Shown here in pieces: positions 9,399 through 18,526 of a stretch of 64,000 bases of DNA. The stretch comes from Azospirillum brasilense (GTDB taxonomy: Bacteria; Pseudomonadota; Alphaproteobacteria; Azospirillales; Azospirillaceae), in assembly GCF_001315015.1 (NCBI RefSeq), contig NZ_CP012914.1, forward strand, positions 186,001 to 250,000, given 5' to 3'. Each line of letters starts with the position of its first letter. The stretch's first letter is position 1. Under the pieces are notes generated by a model. That model worked only from the letters and a program-made list of their open reading frames with translations. It did not search any database and had not been told where the DNA came from. The translations under genes were made by a program, and so were the position numbers.

Positions 9399-10208
9399 AT
9401 GACCGCCGCAAGTTTCCGCCGCTGGGTCACCGGGGCCTATCTGGTCCTGTTCTTCGGTTATCTGTTCCTGCCGCTGGGGATCATGGCGGCGGCGACCTTC
9501 AACAGCAGCCGCTTCCCGACCGTCACCCCCTGGATGGGCTTCACGCTGCAATGGTTCGGCGCCCTGTGGGCCGATCAGCGCATGTGGCAGGCGCTGGGGA
9601 CCAGCCTGCTGGTCGGGGCGGGGGTGATCGCCGTGGCGGTGCCGCTGGGGCTGGCGGCGGCGCTGCTGCTCGACCGGCTGCACAGCCGGGCGCGGACCTT
9701 CCTCTACGCCGTGATGGTGTCGCCGCTGCTGACGCCGGGGGTGATCGTCGGCATCTCCACGCTGGTCTTCTGGCGGGAGTGGTTCGGGGTGACCGGCGGC
9801 CTGTTCCTGACGATCCTGGCGCAATCCAGCTTCATCGCGGCCTACGCGATGCTGCTGTTCCTGGCGCGGCTGCAACGGTTCGACCAGACGCTGGAGGAGG
9901 CGGCGCTGGATCTGGGCGCCACCCACGGGCAGGTGTTCCGGCGGATCACGCTGCCCTATCTGACGCCGGCCATCCTGTCGGCGTCCTTCCTGGCCTTCCT
10001 GCAGAGCTTCGAGAACTACAACACGACGTTGTTCGTCCGCGGGCTGGACACCACGCTGACGGTCTACATCGCCTCGAAGGTGCGCACGGGCCTGACACCC
10101 GCGGTCAACGCGCTGTCGCTGATCCTGATCGCGCTGACCATCCTGGGCGCCGTCGTCTACGAAATCCTGCGCCGGCGCGAAGCGCGCCGGCAGCCGGACC
10201 CCGCGTGA
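9399..10208 (+). CDS. Polyamine ABC transporter permease 2 (PotC-like)
   Basis: A 269-residue permease with about six helices and the EAA loop EAALDLGATHGQVFRRITLPYLTP from residue 167. PotC/PotI-like proteins pair with PotB/PotH in the membrane. ATG 9399 is 30 bases after the permease 1 stop, with the intervening bases mostly filled by the 17-base tandem repeat; no strong Shine-Dalgarno is seen, so translation may be coupled. Together with 3235-4419 and 4621-5682 it completes a four-gene importer. Confidence 0.9.
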   Translation: MTAASFRRWVTGAYLVLFFGYLFLPLGIMAAATFNSSRFPTVTPWMGFTLQWFGALWADQRMWQALGTSLLVGAGVIAVAVPLGLAAALLLDRLHSRARTFLYAVMVSPLLTPGVIVGISTLVFWREWFGVTGGLFLTILAQSSFIAAYAMLLFLARLQRFDQTLEEAALDLGATHGQVFRRITLPYLTPAILSASFLAFLQSFENYNTTLFVRGLDTTLTVYIASKVRTGLTPAVNALSLILIALTILGAVVYEILRRREARRQPDPA

Positions 10209-10219
10209 CGGCGGCACTT

Positions 10220-10241
10220 GAAGCGGATGTTCATCCGCTTC
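10220..10241 (+). terminator. Perfect hairpin after permease 2
   Basis: GAAGCGGATG (10220-10229) and CATCCGCTTC (10232-10241) form a 10-base-pair stem with a TT spacer, 11 bases after the permease stop. A second hairpin, GGCCGC-ACAT-GCGGCC, follows at 10261-10276. Neither has a T run, so termination is inferred. Confidence 0.5.
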
Positions 10242-10307
10242 GGACCGCGACGGCGGTCCCGGCCGCACATGCGGCCGAAGCCCGCCGGCGAATGAGGCGT
10301 TAAAAAC

Positions 10308-10330
10308 TAAAGCGAACGAAGTTCGCTTTA
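10308..10330 (-). terminator. Intrinsic terminator overlapping the stop of the 80-residue gene
   Basis: TAAAGCGAAC (10308-10317) and GTTCGCTTTA (10321-10330) pair perfectly around GAA. Read on the minus strand the stem is followed by GTTTTT. The first arm contains the TAA stop of the gene at 10328-10570, so stop codon and terminator are one element. Confidence 0.85.
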
Positions 10331-10570
10331 TTCTTCGCTCTCGTCCGCGTCCGCTTCGATCTGGGCGGCCAGATCGCGCAGCATGTCGATGACGTCCTCG
10401 TGGCTGGTCTCGTCCACGGCGGTGTTCACGGCGGCCTCGATCATGGCGACGGCGATGTAGGGGCCGAGGACCCCGCCTTCCTTGATCGCCGCCTCGAGAT
10501 GCTTCTCGGCGACCGACAGGGCCTTCTCGAAGAGGGCCTCGGCCGTCTGGTTGGTGCTGTCCTTGCTCAT
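10328..10570 (-). CDS. Small acidic protein of unknown function
   Basis: An 80-residue, strongly acidic, Ala-rich, probably all-helical protein without signal peptide or membrane segment. It is not recognised. The codon pattern matches neighbouring genes, and the well-formed terminator on its stop codon argues that it is a real single-gene unit. The sequence AEALFEKALSVAEKHLEAAIKEGG looks amphipathic, and the tail QIEADADESEE is very acidic. It may be a conserved soluble protein of Rhodospirillales; no role is proposed. Confidence 0.7.
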   Translation of the reverse strand: MSKDSTNQTAEALFEKALSVAEKHLEAAIKEGGVLGPYIAVAMIEAAVNTAVDETSHEDVIDMLRDLAAQIEADADESEE

Positions 10571-10733
10571 CTTGCGGTCCGTTGCGGGTGTTATGGTGCG
10601 ACTCCTATAACACCGCCCCGCCCGGGTTGGCGCGGCAAATCGGGACGCTGCGGGGAATGACCGTCATGCCCGGGCTTGCCCCGGCCCGCGCCACCGGCCA
10701 CATTCGGCCCGAACCATCATACGACAGGCGACC

Positions 10734-11150
10734 ATGACCGATCCGACCCGCCCCGACCTCTACCGTTTCTGGATCGCCGAGCATGTGCGCTTCGCCGACC
10801 TCGACGCGCTCGGCCACGTCAACAACAACGCCATCGGCGTGTATTTCGAGCAGAGCCGCGTGTCGCTGGTCCATGACTGCGGCGGCTTCCGTGGCGAGTC
10901 GCCCTGGACCGTGGTGCTGGCGCGCAGCATCATCGACTACAAGGCGGAGCTGCTGTTCCCGGCAAGCATCCGTGTCGGCGCGCGGGTGGCGAAGGTCGGC
11001 AACACCTCCGTCGTGCTGGGTGCGGCGATCTTCGACGGCGACCGCTGCATCGCCGTGCAGGAGGCCGTCTGCGTCATCGTCGACAAGGACAGCCACCGTC
11101 CGACCCCGGTGCCGGCCGACCTGCGCGACGCCCTGGCCCGCTACGTGTGA
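10734..11150 (+). CDS. Acyl-CoA thioesterase, 4HBT hot-dog family
   Basis: A 138-residue single hot-dog domain. The motif FADLDALGHVNNNAIGVYFE (residues 19-38) is the 4-hydroxybenzoyl-CoA thioesterase/YbgC signature with the catalytic Asp followed by GHVNN. Family members hydrolyse acyl-CoA thioesters in the cytoplasm; the acyl group is not predictable here. A GACAGGCG stretch precedes the ATG. The multicopper oxidase gene begins 7 bases after its stop, so the two may be cotranscribed, though no functional link is apparent. Confidence 0.88.
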   Translation: MTDPTRPDLYRFWIAEHVRFADLDALGHVNNNAIGVYFEQSRVSLVHDCGGFRGESPWTVVLARSIIDYKAELLFPASIRVGARVAKVGNTSVVLGAAIFDGDRCIAVQEAVCVIVDKDSHRPTPVPADLRDALARYV

Positions 11151-11157
11151 GGACGCC

Positions 11158-12573
11158 GTGCCGCCCTTTCTCCCGCTGACCCGCCGCGATCTGCTGATCG
11201 GCTCCGCCCTGCTGGCCGGGGCCGGCCTGCTGCCGCGCGCGGCCCGCGCGGCGGTGGGGGAGGGGACGGCGGTCAGCCTGTCCGCCGGCCCGGCCCGCGC
11301 CAATCTGGCGGGGGCGGGCTTTCCCGACACGGCGGTCTGGGCCTATGACGGGCGGATTCCGGGGCCGGAGCTGCGCTTCCGCCAGGGCGACACGGCGCGC
11401 ATCGCCTTCGCCAACGCGCTGCCGGAGCCGACGACCATCCACTGGCACGGCCTGCGCGTCCCCAACGCCATGGACGGGGTGCCCGGCCTGTCGCAGCCGC
11501 CGGTGCCGGTGGGTGGGCGGTTCGACTACGAGTTCCCGCTGAAGGACGCCGGCACCTTCTGGTACCACCCGCACGTCAACAGCGGGGTGCAGGTGGCCCA
11601 CGGCCTGACCGGCGCCTTCATCGTGGATGAGCGCGAGCCGATCCGCGTCGACCGCGACCTGCTCTGGCTGCTCGGCGACTGGCGTCTGACGAAGGAAGCG
11701 GAACTGGCCGGCGGCTTCGGCCACCCCATGGACGCCACCCACGCCGGGCGCATCGGCAACACCGTCACCATCAACGGCGCGGTGCGGGACAGCGTGCCGG
11801 TCCGTGCCGGAGAGCGCGTCCGTCTGCGCCTGATCAACGCGGCGAACGCCCGCGTCTTCGCGCTCGACTTCCAGGGGCACACGCCGCGGGTGATCGCGCT
11901 CGACGGCCAGCCGGTGACGCCGCACGCCCCGCCGGACGGCAAGGTGGTGTTGGGACCCGGCCAGCGCGCCGATCTCGTGATCGACATGGAAGGCAGGCCG
12001 GGCGAGGGGTTCGACGTGGTCGACGGCTTCTACCCGCGCATGGCCTACCGGCTGACCCGGCTGACCTACGGCGACGAGGCGCCTCTGCGCGATTCGCCTC
12101 TGGACGCCCCGATCGCGCTGGCCGCCAACCCGCTGCCCGAGCCTGACCTTTCCGGAGCCGTCCGTCAGGATGTGGTTCTGGATGGCGGGATGCACGGCGC
12201 CATGCCGAAGACCGCCGGGCCGCGCGGCCCCTTCTGGGCGCTGAACGGCGTGGCCGCCATGAACCATCAATCCATGGGCCATCACCTGGAGCCGCTCATC
12301 ACCGTCAAACGCGGTCAAACGCAGGTGACGGCTTTCGTCAACGAGACCGGCTGGTGGCACCCCATGCACCTGCACGGCTTTCCCTTCCGCGTCCTCTCGC
12401 GCAATGGCCGGCCGGCCGAGCACCGCGAGTGGCGCGACACCATCCTGCTCGGCCCCCGTGAAACGGCCGAGATCGCCTTCGTGGCCGAAGAGGCCGGCGA
12501 CTGGATGCTCCACTGCCATGTTCTGGAGCATCAGGAGACCGGCATGATGGCCGTCCTGAGAGTGACCGCGTGA
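11158..12573 (+). CDS. Tat-exported multicopper oxidase
   Basis: A 471-residue three-domain multicopper oxidase. The GTG start at 11158 is preceded by TGAGGA over the upstream stop and gives a Tat signal (TRRDLLIGSALLAGAG...ARA). All copper-binding motifs are present: HWHGLR (from His95), WYHPHVNSG, HPMHLHGF, and HCHVLEHQETGMM (from His452), so type 1, 2 and 3 sites look complete. Such enzymes oxidise Cu(I), metal ions or phenols in the periplasm with oxygen as acceptor. No Met-rich CueO-type insert is seen. Nearby copper genes (5689-8324) fit a copper-handling role, but the substrate is inference. It overlaps the next gene by 4 bases. Confidence 0.9.
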   Translation: MPPFLPLTRRDLLIGSALLAGAGLLPRAARAAVGEGTAVSLSAGPARANLAGAGFPDTAVWAYDGRIPGPELRFRQGDTARIAFANALPEPTTIHWHGLRVPNAMDGVPGLSQPPVPVGGRFDYEFPLKDAGTFWYHPHVNSGVQVAHGLTGAFIVDEREPIRVDRDLLWLLGDWRLTKEAELAGGFGHPMDATHAGRIGNTVTINGAVRDSVPVRAGERVRLRLINAANARVFALDFQGHTPRVIALDGQPVTPHAPPDGKVVLGPGQRADLVIDMEGRPGEGFDVVDGFYPRMAYRLTRLTYGDEAPLRDSPLDAPIALAANPLPEPDLSGAVRQDVVLDGGMHGAMPKTAGPRGPFWALNGVAAMNHQSMGHHLEPLITVKRGQTQVTAFVNETGWWHPMHLHGFPFRVLSRNGRPAEHREWRDTILLGPRETAEIAFVAEEAGDWMLHCHVLEHQETGMMAVLRVTA

Positions 12574-13922
12574 AACGACCCGCCCCCAAACACCGCCCGT
12601 CCCCCCGCAGCGGCGAATCCCGCACCGCTCCCCGTGTTGCCCCCAGGATCGCCGAGGTGACCGTCACCGAGGTCGGCGCCCGCGGCGACGGCATCGCCAG
12701 CTTCGAAGACGCCAAGCTTTTCGTGCCGCTGACCGTCCCCGGCGACCGCGTGCGGGTGGCCGTGAAGGAGGCCGCCAACGCCAAGGGAGACGGTCTGCGC
12801 GCCGACCTGCTCGAAATTCTGGAGCCCGGCCCCGGACGCGCCGCGCCGCCCTGTTCCCATTTCGGAACCTGCGGCGGCTGCACGCTCCAGCATATGGAGG
12901 ACGCCGCCTACGCCGCCTGGAAGGTCGGGCTGGTGCAGGGCGCGCTGGCCCGCGTCGGGCTGGGCGACACGCCCCTTGAGCCGTTGTCGCGGACGCCGCC
13001 AGCGGCGCGCCGCCGCGCCCGCTTCGCCGCGCTGAAGCGGGGGCGTCGCGTCTGGCTCGGCTTCAACGAGCGGATGAGCCACCGGCTGACCGACCTGGCG
13101 GAGTGTCCGGTGCTGCGGCCCGGCCTGTTCGCCCTGGTGGAGCCGCTGCGCGGGCTGCTGCTGTCGGTTCTGCCGGACGGCGGCGGCTGTGACGTGATCG
13201 CCACCGATCTGGAGGGCGGGATCGACCTTGTGCTGGTCGGCCCGCGCAGCCTGGACCGCGCGGCGCGGGAACGGCTGGTGGCCTTCGGCGAGGCGGAGGG
13301 GGTGGCCCGCATCTCCTGGCAGGCCGATGAAAGACAGCCGGATGGGCGGGGTACGCCGGAGCCCATCGCCCACCGCCGTCCGCTGGCGGTGTCCTTCGCC
13401 GGCCTGCCGGTCACCCCGCCGCCCGGCGCCTTCCTCCAGGCGAGCGCCGAGGGGGAGGCCGCGCTGGTCGCCGCCGTCCTCGCCAACATCGGGGAGCCGA
13501 AGCGGGTCGCCGACCTGTTCGCCGGTCTGGGCACCTTCGCGGTCCCGCTGGCCCAGCGGGCGGCGGTCCATGCGGTGGAGGGGGACGCCCCGGCGCTGGC
13601 CGCGCTGAACAAGGCGGCGGGGGCGCTGCGCCTGACCACGGAGCGGCGCGACCTGTTCGAGAATCCGCTGACGGCGAAGGAGTTGGCGCGGTTCGACGCG
13701 GTGGTCTTCGACCCGCCGCGCGCCGGGGCCGCCGCCCAGGCGCAGGCGCTGGCCGGCTCGAAGGTGCCGCGGCTGGTGGCGGTATCCTGCAACCCCGCGA
13801 CCTTCGCCCGCGACGCCCGGACGCTGGTGGACGGCGGCTACGTGTTGAGCCGCGTTTACCCCGTGGACCAGTTTCTGTGGTCGGCCCATGTCGAGGTCGT
13901 CGGGGTGTTCAGCCGCCCGTAG
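12570..13922 (+). CDS. TrmA/RlmD-family RNA (uracil-C5)-methyltransferase
   Basis: A 450-residue SAM-dependent enzyme that forms 5-methyluridine in rRNA or tRNA. A TRAM-like N-terminal domain is followed by an Fe-S cluster motif (Cys95, Cys101, Cys104, and Cys179 further on), the SAM site DLFAGLGTFAVPLA, and the catalytic SCNPATFARD loop with Cys407. This layout is that of RumA/RlmD; which uridine is modified cannot be read from sequence. The GTG start overlaps the oxidase stop (GTGA), so translation is probably coupled. It converges on the gene at 13991 with a shared hairpin between. Confidence 0.9.
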   Translation: MKRPAPKHRPSPRSGESRTAPRVAPRIAEVTVTEVGARGDGIASFEDAKLFVPLTVPGDRVRVAVKEAANAKGDGLRADLLEILEPGPGRAAPPCSHFGTCGGCTLQHMEDAAYAAWKVGLVQGALARVGLGDTPLEPLSRTPPAARRRARFAALKRGRRVWLGFNERMSHRLTDLAECPVLRPGLFALVEPLRGLLLSVLPDGGGCDVIATDLEGGIDLVLVGPRSLDRAARERLVAFGEAEGVARISWQADERQPDGRGTPEPIAHRRPLAVSFAGLPVTPPPGAFLQASAEGEAALVAAVLANIGEPKRVADLFAGLGTFAVPLAQRAAVHAVEGDAPALAALNKAAGALRLTTERRDLFENPLTAKELARFDAVVFDPPRAGAAAQAQALAGSKVPRLVAVSCNPATFARDARTLVDGGYVLSRVYPVDQFLWSAHVEVVGVFSRP

Positions 13923-13938
13923 GGTCCGCGAGGAAGAT

Positions 13939-13979
13939 CAGGAAGGCGCGAGGGTCATCAACAGCCTCGCGCCTTCCTG
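13939..13979. terminator. Bidirectional hairpin between convergent genes
   Basis: CAGGAAGGCGCGAGG (13939-13953) and CCTCGCGCCTTCCTG (13965-13979) form a perfect 15-base-pair stem with an 11-base loop between two convergent stop codons. It lacks a long T run but its position supports two-way termination. Confidence 0.75.
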
Positions 13980-13990
13980 GTGAGTCACCC

Positions 13991-15199
13991 TCAGTCCAGC
14001 TGCATCACGATGGCCTTGAGATAGGCCGACTCCGGCAGATGCGGATGAACCGGATGATCCGGCCCGGCCCCGGCGCTGCGCAGGATGCGCCCCGTCCGCC
14101 CGGCGTCGTGCAGGCCGCGGGCGACCTGCTCGGCGAAGGTCGGCGGGTCGACGTTGTGGCTGCAGGACGCGCAGAGCAGGAAGCCGCCCGGCGCGGTGAT
14201 CTTCGCCGCCAGACGGGTCATCTTGCGGTAGGCGCGGCAGCCGACGGCGAGGTCCTTCTTCGACTTCACGAAGGCCGGCGGGTCGGCGATGACGATCTCG
14301 AACGTCTCGCCCTCGGCGTTCAGCCGCTCCAGCTCGTTGAAGGCGTCGGCGCGGCGCGCCTCGAAGCGGTCGGCCACGCCGTTGGCCTCCGCGGCGCGGG
14401 TGGCGTTGTCCAGCGCCCCCTGCGAGCGGTCGACCGACACCACCGACGACGCGCCCTCGACGGCGCAGAGCACGCCGAAGCCGCCGTTGTAGCTGAAGAA
14501 GTCGATGGCCCGCTTGCCCTTCGCCAGCTTGGCGATGAAGGCGCGGTTGTCGCGCTGGTCGTAGAACCAGCCGGTCTTCTGCCCGCCCAGCGGGTCGGCG
14601 AAGAAGGTGGCGCCGTTCTCCTCCAGCCGGATCGGGCCGTCGATCTCGCCCTTCACCAGCCGGCTTTCCTCGGGCAGCCCCTCCAGCGCGCGCTGGGTGC
14701 TGTCGTTGCGCAGGATGACCGCGCGCGGGGCCAGCACCTCGTCGATGGCGGCCAGGATGGCGTCGATCCGCTGGTCCATGAAGACGCTGTTGGCCTGCAC
14801 CGTCACCACGTCGCCGTAGCGGTCCACGATCAGTCCCGGCAGCCCGTCGGCCTCCGCGTGGACGACGCGGTAGTAGGGCCGGTCGAACAGCGCGTCGCGC
14901 ATCGCCACGGCGTTCCTCAGCCGCCCGGCGAGGAAGGCGTGGTCGACCACCGTCGCCGGGTCGCCGGAGAGCATCCGCGCGGCGATCAGGGTGTGCGGGT
15001 TGAAGGTGGCGATGCCCAGCGGTTTCCCGCCGGGGTCCAGCAGGCGCACCGGGCTGCCCGGCGGGATGGCCTTGGCCGCCGTGTCCATCTGGACTTCGTT
15101 GGAATAGACCCAGGGGTGGCCGTGCAGGACGCGCCGCTGGCGGCCGGCCTGCAGATGGATCGCCCGGTATTTGACGGGGGTGGTGGGGGTGTCGGTCAT
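13991..15199 (-). CDS. rlmI: RlmI-like 23S rRNA (cytosine-C5)-methyltransferase
   Basis: A 402-residue protein with an N-terminal PUA RNA-binding domain (about 5-80, RRVLHGHPWVYSNEV) and a C-terminal class I methyltransferase domain with the SAM loop FFSYNGGFGVLCA, ADPPAFVKSKKDL, and the Cys-containing ASCSHNVDP near the end. This is the RlmI/YccW architecture, which makes m5C in 23S rRNA. ATG 15199 was chosen, since AGGATG lies about ten bases upstream and the PUA domain begins soon after; an upstream in-frame ATG at 15235 is less likely. The symbol is by family resemblance. Confidence 0.87.
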   Translation of the reverse strand: MTDTPTTPVKYRAIHLQAGRQRRVLHGHPWVYSNEVQMDTAAKAIPPGSPVRLLDPGGKPLGIATFNPHTLIAARMLSGDPATVVDHAFLAGRLRNAVAMRDALFDRPYYRVVHAEADGLPGLIVDRYGDVVTVQANSVFMDQRIDAILAAIDEVLAPRAVILRNDSTQRALEGLPEESRLVKGEIDGPIRLEENGATFFADPLGGQKTGWFYDQRDNRAFIAKLAKGKRAIDFFSYNGGFGVLCAVEGASSVVSVDRSQGALDNATRAAEANGVADRFEARRADAFNELERLNAEGETFEIVIADPPAFVKSKKDLAVGCRAYRKMTRLAAKITAPGGFLLCASCSHNVDPPTFAEQVARGLHDAGRTGRILRSAGAGPDHPVHPHLPESAYLKAIVMQLD

Positions 15200-15314
15200 G
15201 ATGGCGCATCCTAGCCGCTCGCGCCCGCCGAGCAAACGGTCACGTCGCCGGAGTCGTGGGAAACGGCGCGTGGATTCGCGGAATGGGACGGGGACCCGAC
15301 GCCTCCGGCGCGGT

Positions 15315-15845
15315 TTACGGGATGCCGAGCGGGCTTTCCGCCTGCGACCGATGCGCGCGGTTGTCGTTGGCGCCGTCCATCGCCTTGCACAGCCGCAAGG
15401 TTTCCGTGCGGTGCCCGTCCTGGTGGAAGCAGGTCAGCAGCGACCCGCGCGACCCGGCCGCCCCGGCCAGCAATTCCGGCAGCGCGGTGTGAATCGCCGC
15501 GCATCCGTGACCGCGCGCCAAACGATCCATGGAGTGCAGCAAAGTCTCCGCCGGGCCCGTCATGTCGAACAGGTCGAGCACCACGAAATTCTCCACGGCC
15601 AGAATTCGGCCGTGGCGAAGATGCTCCGCAATAGCGTATGAGAAAAGTCCATGGAGGTACCCCCGTGCGTTCTGCACGGTCATGATGCCCGACGGCGTCG
15701 CGGGGGTATCAACCGGCCCGATAAGTGCTGCGGCAAATGCGCGCCATTGCTCCACCGGCAGGTCCGGGAAGATGGCCCGCACCAGCGGATAGGCCTGGTC
15801 GATCTGACGCTGACCGAGAGGTTTCGCGATGAAGCTTTCGTCCAT
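15315..15845 (-). CDS. Unrecognised cytoplasmic protein beside the cbb3 oxidase genes
   Basis: A 176-residue protein without signal peptide or membrane helix. The pattern of strands and helices (GYLHGLFSYAI, RILAVENFVVLDLFD, LARGHGCAAIHTALPE, then FHQDGHRTETLRLCK) resembles a GNAT-type acyltransferase fold, but no acetyl-CoA loop is convincing, so the assignment is weak. ATG 15845 was chosen; an open frame continues upstream through the regulatory region. The gene is divergent from ccoN and the FNR/FixK box at 15903-15916 lies 58 bases before its start, so it may be controlled by oxygen together with the oxidase. Confidence 0.6.
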   Translation of the reverse strand: MDESFIAKPLGQRQIDQAYPLVRAIFPDLPVEQWRAFAAALIGPVDTPATPSGIMTVQNARGYLHGLFSYAIAEHLRHGRILAVENFVVLDLFDMTGPAETLLHSMDRLARGHGCAAIHTALPELLAGAAGSRGSLLTCFHQDGHRTETLRLCKAMDGANDNRAHRSQAESPLGIP

Positions 15846-15902
15846 GCCCGTCCGACCGCGTGAAGGACGGTGAACGATGGCAGGCACCGGTAAGACCGGT
15901 CG

Positions 15903-15916
15903 TTGACGTAGATCAA
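15903..15916 (+). promoter_or_regulatory. FNR/FixK box between the divergent gene and ccoN
   Basis: TTGAC-GTAG-ATCAA matches the FNR/FixK palindrome TTGAT-N4-ATCAA at 9 of 10 positions. A -10-like TACACAT starts at 15935, about 30 bases from the box centre, as in class II activated promoters; transcription would start near 15950, giving a ccoN leader of about 140 bases. Confidence 0.85.
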
Positions 15917-16091
15917 TGTTGCAAGGTCCACCCCTACACATATTGGGATTATTGGAGGCAGGCGCAACCGGCGTCCGCATAAGAAGTGCATCGTATGTGA
16001 ACCTGCCCCCCTCCTTAACAGTACGTACCCAGCGGTGGTGCAACCTCAGAGGGAGCGGCCCGAGCCGCCCGGGGCAAACGGGAGAGATTGA

Positions 16092-17588
16092 ATGACATCA
16101 GCGACTCTGACGCCAGGGGCCGCCCTGGGCAGCCAGCGGGTGTCGGAAAATGTGCGTTACTACGAAGACGCCGTCCGACTCTTCGTCATCGCTGCAGTGT
16201 TCTGGGGCGTCGTCGGCTTCCTCGCCGGCGTCTTCATCGCGCTGCAGCTCGCTTTTCCGGCGCTGAATCTCGGCCTTGAGTGGACGAGCTTCGGGCGCCT
16301 GCGGCCGGTCCACACCTCGGCCGTGATCTTCGCGTTTGGCGGCAACGTCCTGTTCGCCACCTCGCTCTACTCCGTGCAGCGCACCAGCCGCCAGTTCCTG
16401 TTCGGCGGCGAGGGCCTCGCGAAGTTCGTCTTCTGGAACTACAACATCTTCATCGTCCTGGCGGCGCTCAGCTACGTGCTCGGCTACACCCAGGGCAAGG
16501 AGTATGCAGAGCCGGAGTGGATCCTCGACCTCTACCTGACGGTCATCTGGGTCCTCTACGCCATCCAGTTCGTCGGCACGGTGATGACCCGCAAGGAGTC
16601 GCACATCTACGTCGCCAACTGGTTCTTCATGGCGTTCATCCTGACCGTCGCGATCCTCCACATCGGCAACAACGTCAACGTCCCGGTGTCGCTGACCGGG
16701 ATGAAGTCCTACCCGTTCGTCTCGGGCGTGCAGAGCGCCATGGTGCAGTGGTGGTACGGCCACAACGCGGTCGGCTTCTTCCTGACCGCCGGCTTCCTCG
16801 GCATCATGTACTACTTCGTTCCGAAGCGCGCGGAGCGGCCGGTCTATTCGTACCGCCTGTCGATCGTGCACTTCTGGACGCTGATCTTCCTCTACATCTG
16901 GGCCGGCCCGCACCACCTGCACTACACGGCCCTGCCGGATTGGGCGCAGACGCTGGGCATGACCTTCTCGGTCATGCTGTGGATGCCGTCCTGGGGCGGC
17001 ATGATCAACGGCATCATGACCCTGTCGGGTGCCTGGGACAAGCTGCGCACCGACCCGGTCCTGCGCTTCCTCGTGACGTCGGTGGCCTTCTACGGCATGT
17101 CGACCTTCGAGGGCCCGCTGATGTCGGTGAAGCCGGTCAACGCCCTGTCGCACTACACCGACTGGACGATCGGCCACGTGCACTCCGGTGCGCTCGGCTG
17201 GGTGGCCTTCATCTCCTTCGGCGCGATCTACTATCTGGTCCCGGTCCTGTGGAAGCGCTCGCAGCTCTACAGCCTGCGTCTGGTCAGCTACCACTTCTGG
17301 ACCGCCACCATCGGCATCGTGCTCTACATCACCGCCATGTGGGTGTCGGGCATCATGCAGGGCCTGATGTGGCGCGCCTACGACAACCTCGGCTTCCTCC
17401 AGTACTCGTTCGTCGAGACGGTCGCGGCCATGCATCCCTTCTACGTGATCCGTGCGCTGGGCGGCGTCCTGTTCCTGGCTGGTGCCCTGATCATGGTCTA
17501 CAACCTGTGGCGCACGGCCAAGGGTGACGTCCGCATCGAGAAGCCCTATGCCTCCGCCCCGCACAAGGCGGCGGTCGGTGCGGCCTGA
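16092..17588 (+). CDS. ccoN: cbb3-type cytochrome c oxidase subunit I
   Basis: A 498-residue, about twelve-helix catalytic subunit of the high-affinity cbb3 oxidase, which reduces oxygen at a haem b3-CuB centre and pumps protons. Seen are [13 protein letters not shown] (low-spin haem His), [27 protein letters not shown] (CuB His pair) and [14 protein letters not shown] (haem ligands), all typical of CcoN. GGGAGAG precedes the ATG. It is the first gene of ccoNOQP, with the FNR/FixK box 176 bases upstream. Length and motifs match the family throughout. Confidence 0.97.
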   Translation: MTSATLTPGAALGSQRVSENVRYYEDAVRLFVIAAVFWGVVGFLAGVFIALQLAFPALNLGLEWTSFGRLRPVHTSAVIFAFGGNVLFATSLYSVQRTSRQFLFGGEGLAKFVFWNYNIFIVLAALSYVLGYTQGKEYAEPEWILDLYLTVIWVLYAIQFVGTVMTRKESHIYVANWFFMAFILTVAILHIGNNVNVPVSLTGMKSYPFVSGVQSAMVQWWYGHNAVGFFLTAGFLGIMYYFVPKRAERPVYSYRLSIVHFWTLIFLYIWAGPHHLHYTALPDWAQTLGMTFSVMLWMPSWGGMINGIMTLSGAWDKLRTDPVLRFLVTSVAFYGMSTFEGPLMSVKPVNALSHYTDWTIGHVHSGALGWVAFISFGAIYYLVPVLWKRSQLYSLRLVSYHFWTATIGIVLYITAMWVSGIMQGLMWRAYDNLGFLQYSFVETVAAMHPFYVIRALGGVLFLAGALIMVYNLWRTAKGDVRIEKPYASAPHKAAVGAA

Positions 17589-17607
17589 CGCCGGAGGAAC
17601 TGAGAAA

Positions 17608-18348
17608 ATGGCTGAGGAAAAAAAGGGCTTTAGTCACGACACGATCGAGCGGAACACGCTTCTGCTCATCGTCCTGATCCTGATCACCGTGTCGATCGGC
17701 GGCCTCGTCCAGATCGTCCCGCTGTTCACGATCGAGTCGACGATCGAGAAGGTGGATGGGGTCCGTCCCTACTCGCCGCTCGAACTGGCTGGCCAGAACA
17801 TCTACTTCCGCGAAGGCTGCTACAACTGCCACAGCCAGCAGATCCGTCCGTTCCGCGACGAGGTGGAGCGCTACGGTCACTATTCGCTGGCCGCGGAAAG
17901 CATGTACGACCATCCCTTCCAGTGGGGCTCCAAGCGCACCGGTCCGGACCTGGCCCGCGTGGGTGGCAAGTACTCCAACGACTGGCAGGTGGCCCATCTG
18001 GTCGATCCGCGCGCCGTGGTGCCGGAATCGATCATGCCGGGCTACGCCTGGATGAAGGACCGTCCGCTGAAGTACACCGACATCCAGGATCACATGAAGA
18101 CCCTGCGCATCGTCGGCGTCCCCTACACGGACGAGCAGATCGCCAGCGCCAAGGCCGACCTCGAAGCGCAGAAGAACCCGGACGCCGACACGGCCGGTCT
18201 GATGAAGCGCTACCCGAAGGCCGTCGTGGCGAACTTCACGGGCAACAAGGGCGTCACCGAAATGGACGCGCTGGTGGCCTACCTGCAGGTCCTGGGCACC
18301 ATGGTGGACTTCACCAAGTACCAGTCGCCCAAGCAGCTCCAGCAGTAA
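17608..18348 (+). CDS. ccoO: cbb3 oxidase mono-haem cytochrome c subunit
   Basis: A 246-residue membrane-anchored c-type cytochrome. One N-terminal helix (about 18-40) is followed by a periplasmic domain with the haem motif CYNCH (Cys71, Cys74, His75) and an axial Met in SIMPGYAW (Met143). It passes electrons from CcoP to CcoN. GGAGG at 17592 sets the start at ATG 17608, 20 bases after ccoN. Length is normal for CcoO. Confidence 0.96.
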   Translation: MAEEKKGFSHDTIERNTLLLIVLILITVSIGGLVQIVPLFTIESTIEKVDGVRPYSPLELAGQNIYFREGCYNCHSQQIRPFRDEVERYGHYSLAAESMYDHPFQWGSKRTGPDLARVGGKYSNDWQVAHLVDPRAVVPESIMPGYAWMKDRPLKYTDIQDHMKTLRIVGVPYTDEQIASAKADLEAQKNPDADTAGLMKRYPKAVVANFTGNKGVTEMDALVAYLQVLGTMVDFTKYQSPKQLQQ

Positions 18349-18361
18349 CCGGGAGGGATCC

Positions 18362-18523
18362 ATGGACTTGGATTCGATCACTGTCGCCCTGCGGTCCTTC
18401 TGGACCGTCTGGCTGGCCCTGCTCTTCACCGGCATCGTGGTCTACGCCATGTGGCCAGGCAACCGGGGCAAGTTCGAAGACGCCTCCCGGATCCCGCTCA
18501 AGGAAGATGGTCAGGAGTTTTAG
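18362..18523 (+). CDS. ccoQ: cbb3 oxidase small subunit CcoQ
   Basis: A 53-residue protein with one membrane helix (about 14-31, FWTVWLALLFTGIVVYAMW) and a short polar tail KFEDASRIPLKED, typical of CcoQ/FixQ. It stabilises or protects the assembled oxidase in other species. GGGAGGG precedes the ATG. The gene lies between ccoO and ccoP with spacers of 13 and 3 bases. It is short enough to be missed by length-limited gene calling. Confidence 0.93.
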   Translation: MDLDSITVALRSFWTVWLALLFTGIVVYAMWPGNRGKFEDASRIPLKEDGQEF

Positions 18524-18526
18524 GCC

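Noticed and set aside
7899-10268. Minus-strand frame of 789 codons over the permease genes
   Set aside because: Only its last 141 codons (7899-8324) form a believable protein, the DUF2946 member; the rest is antisense to the permeases.
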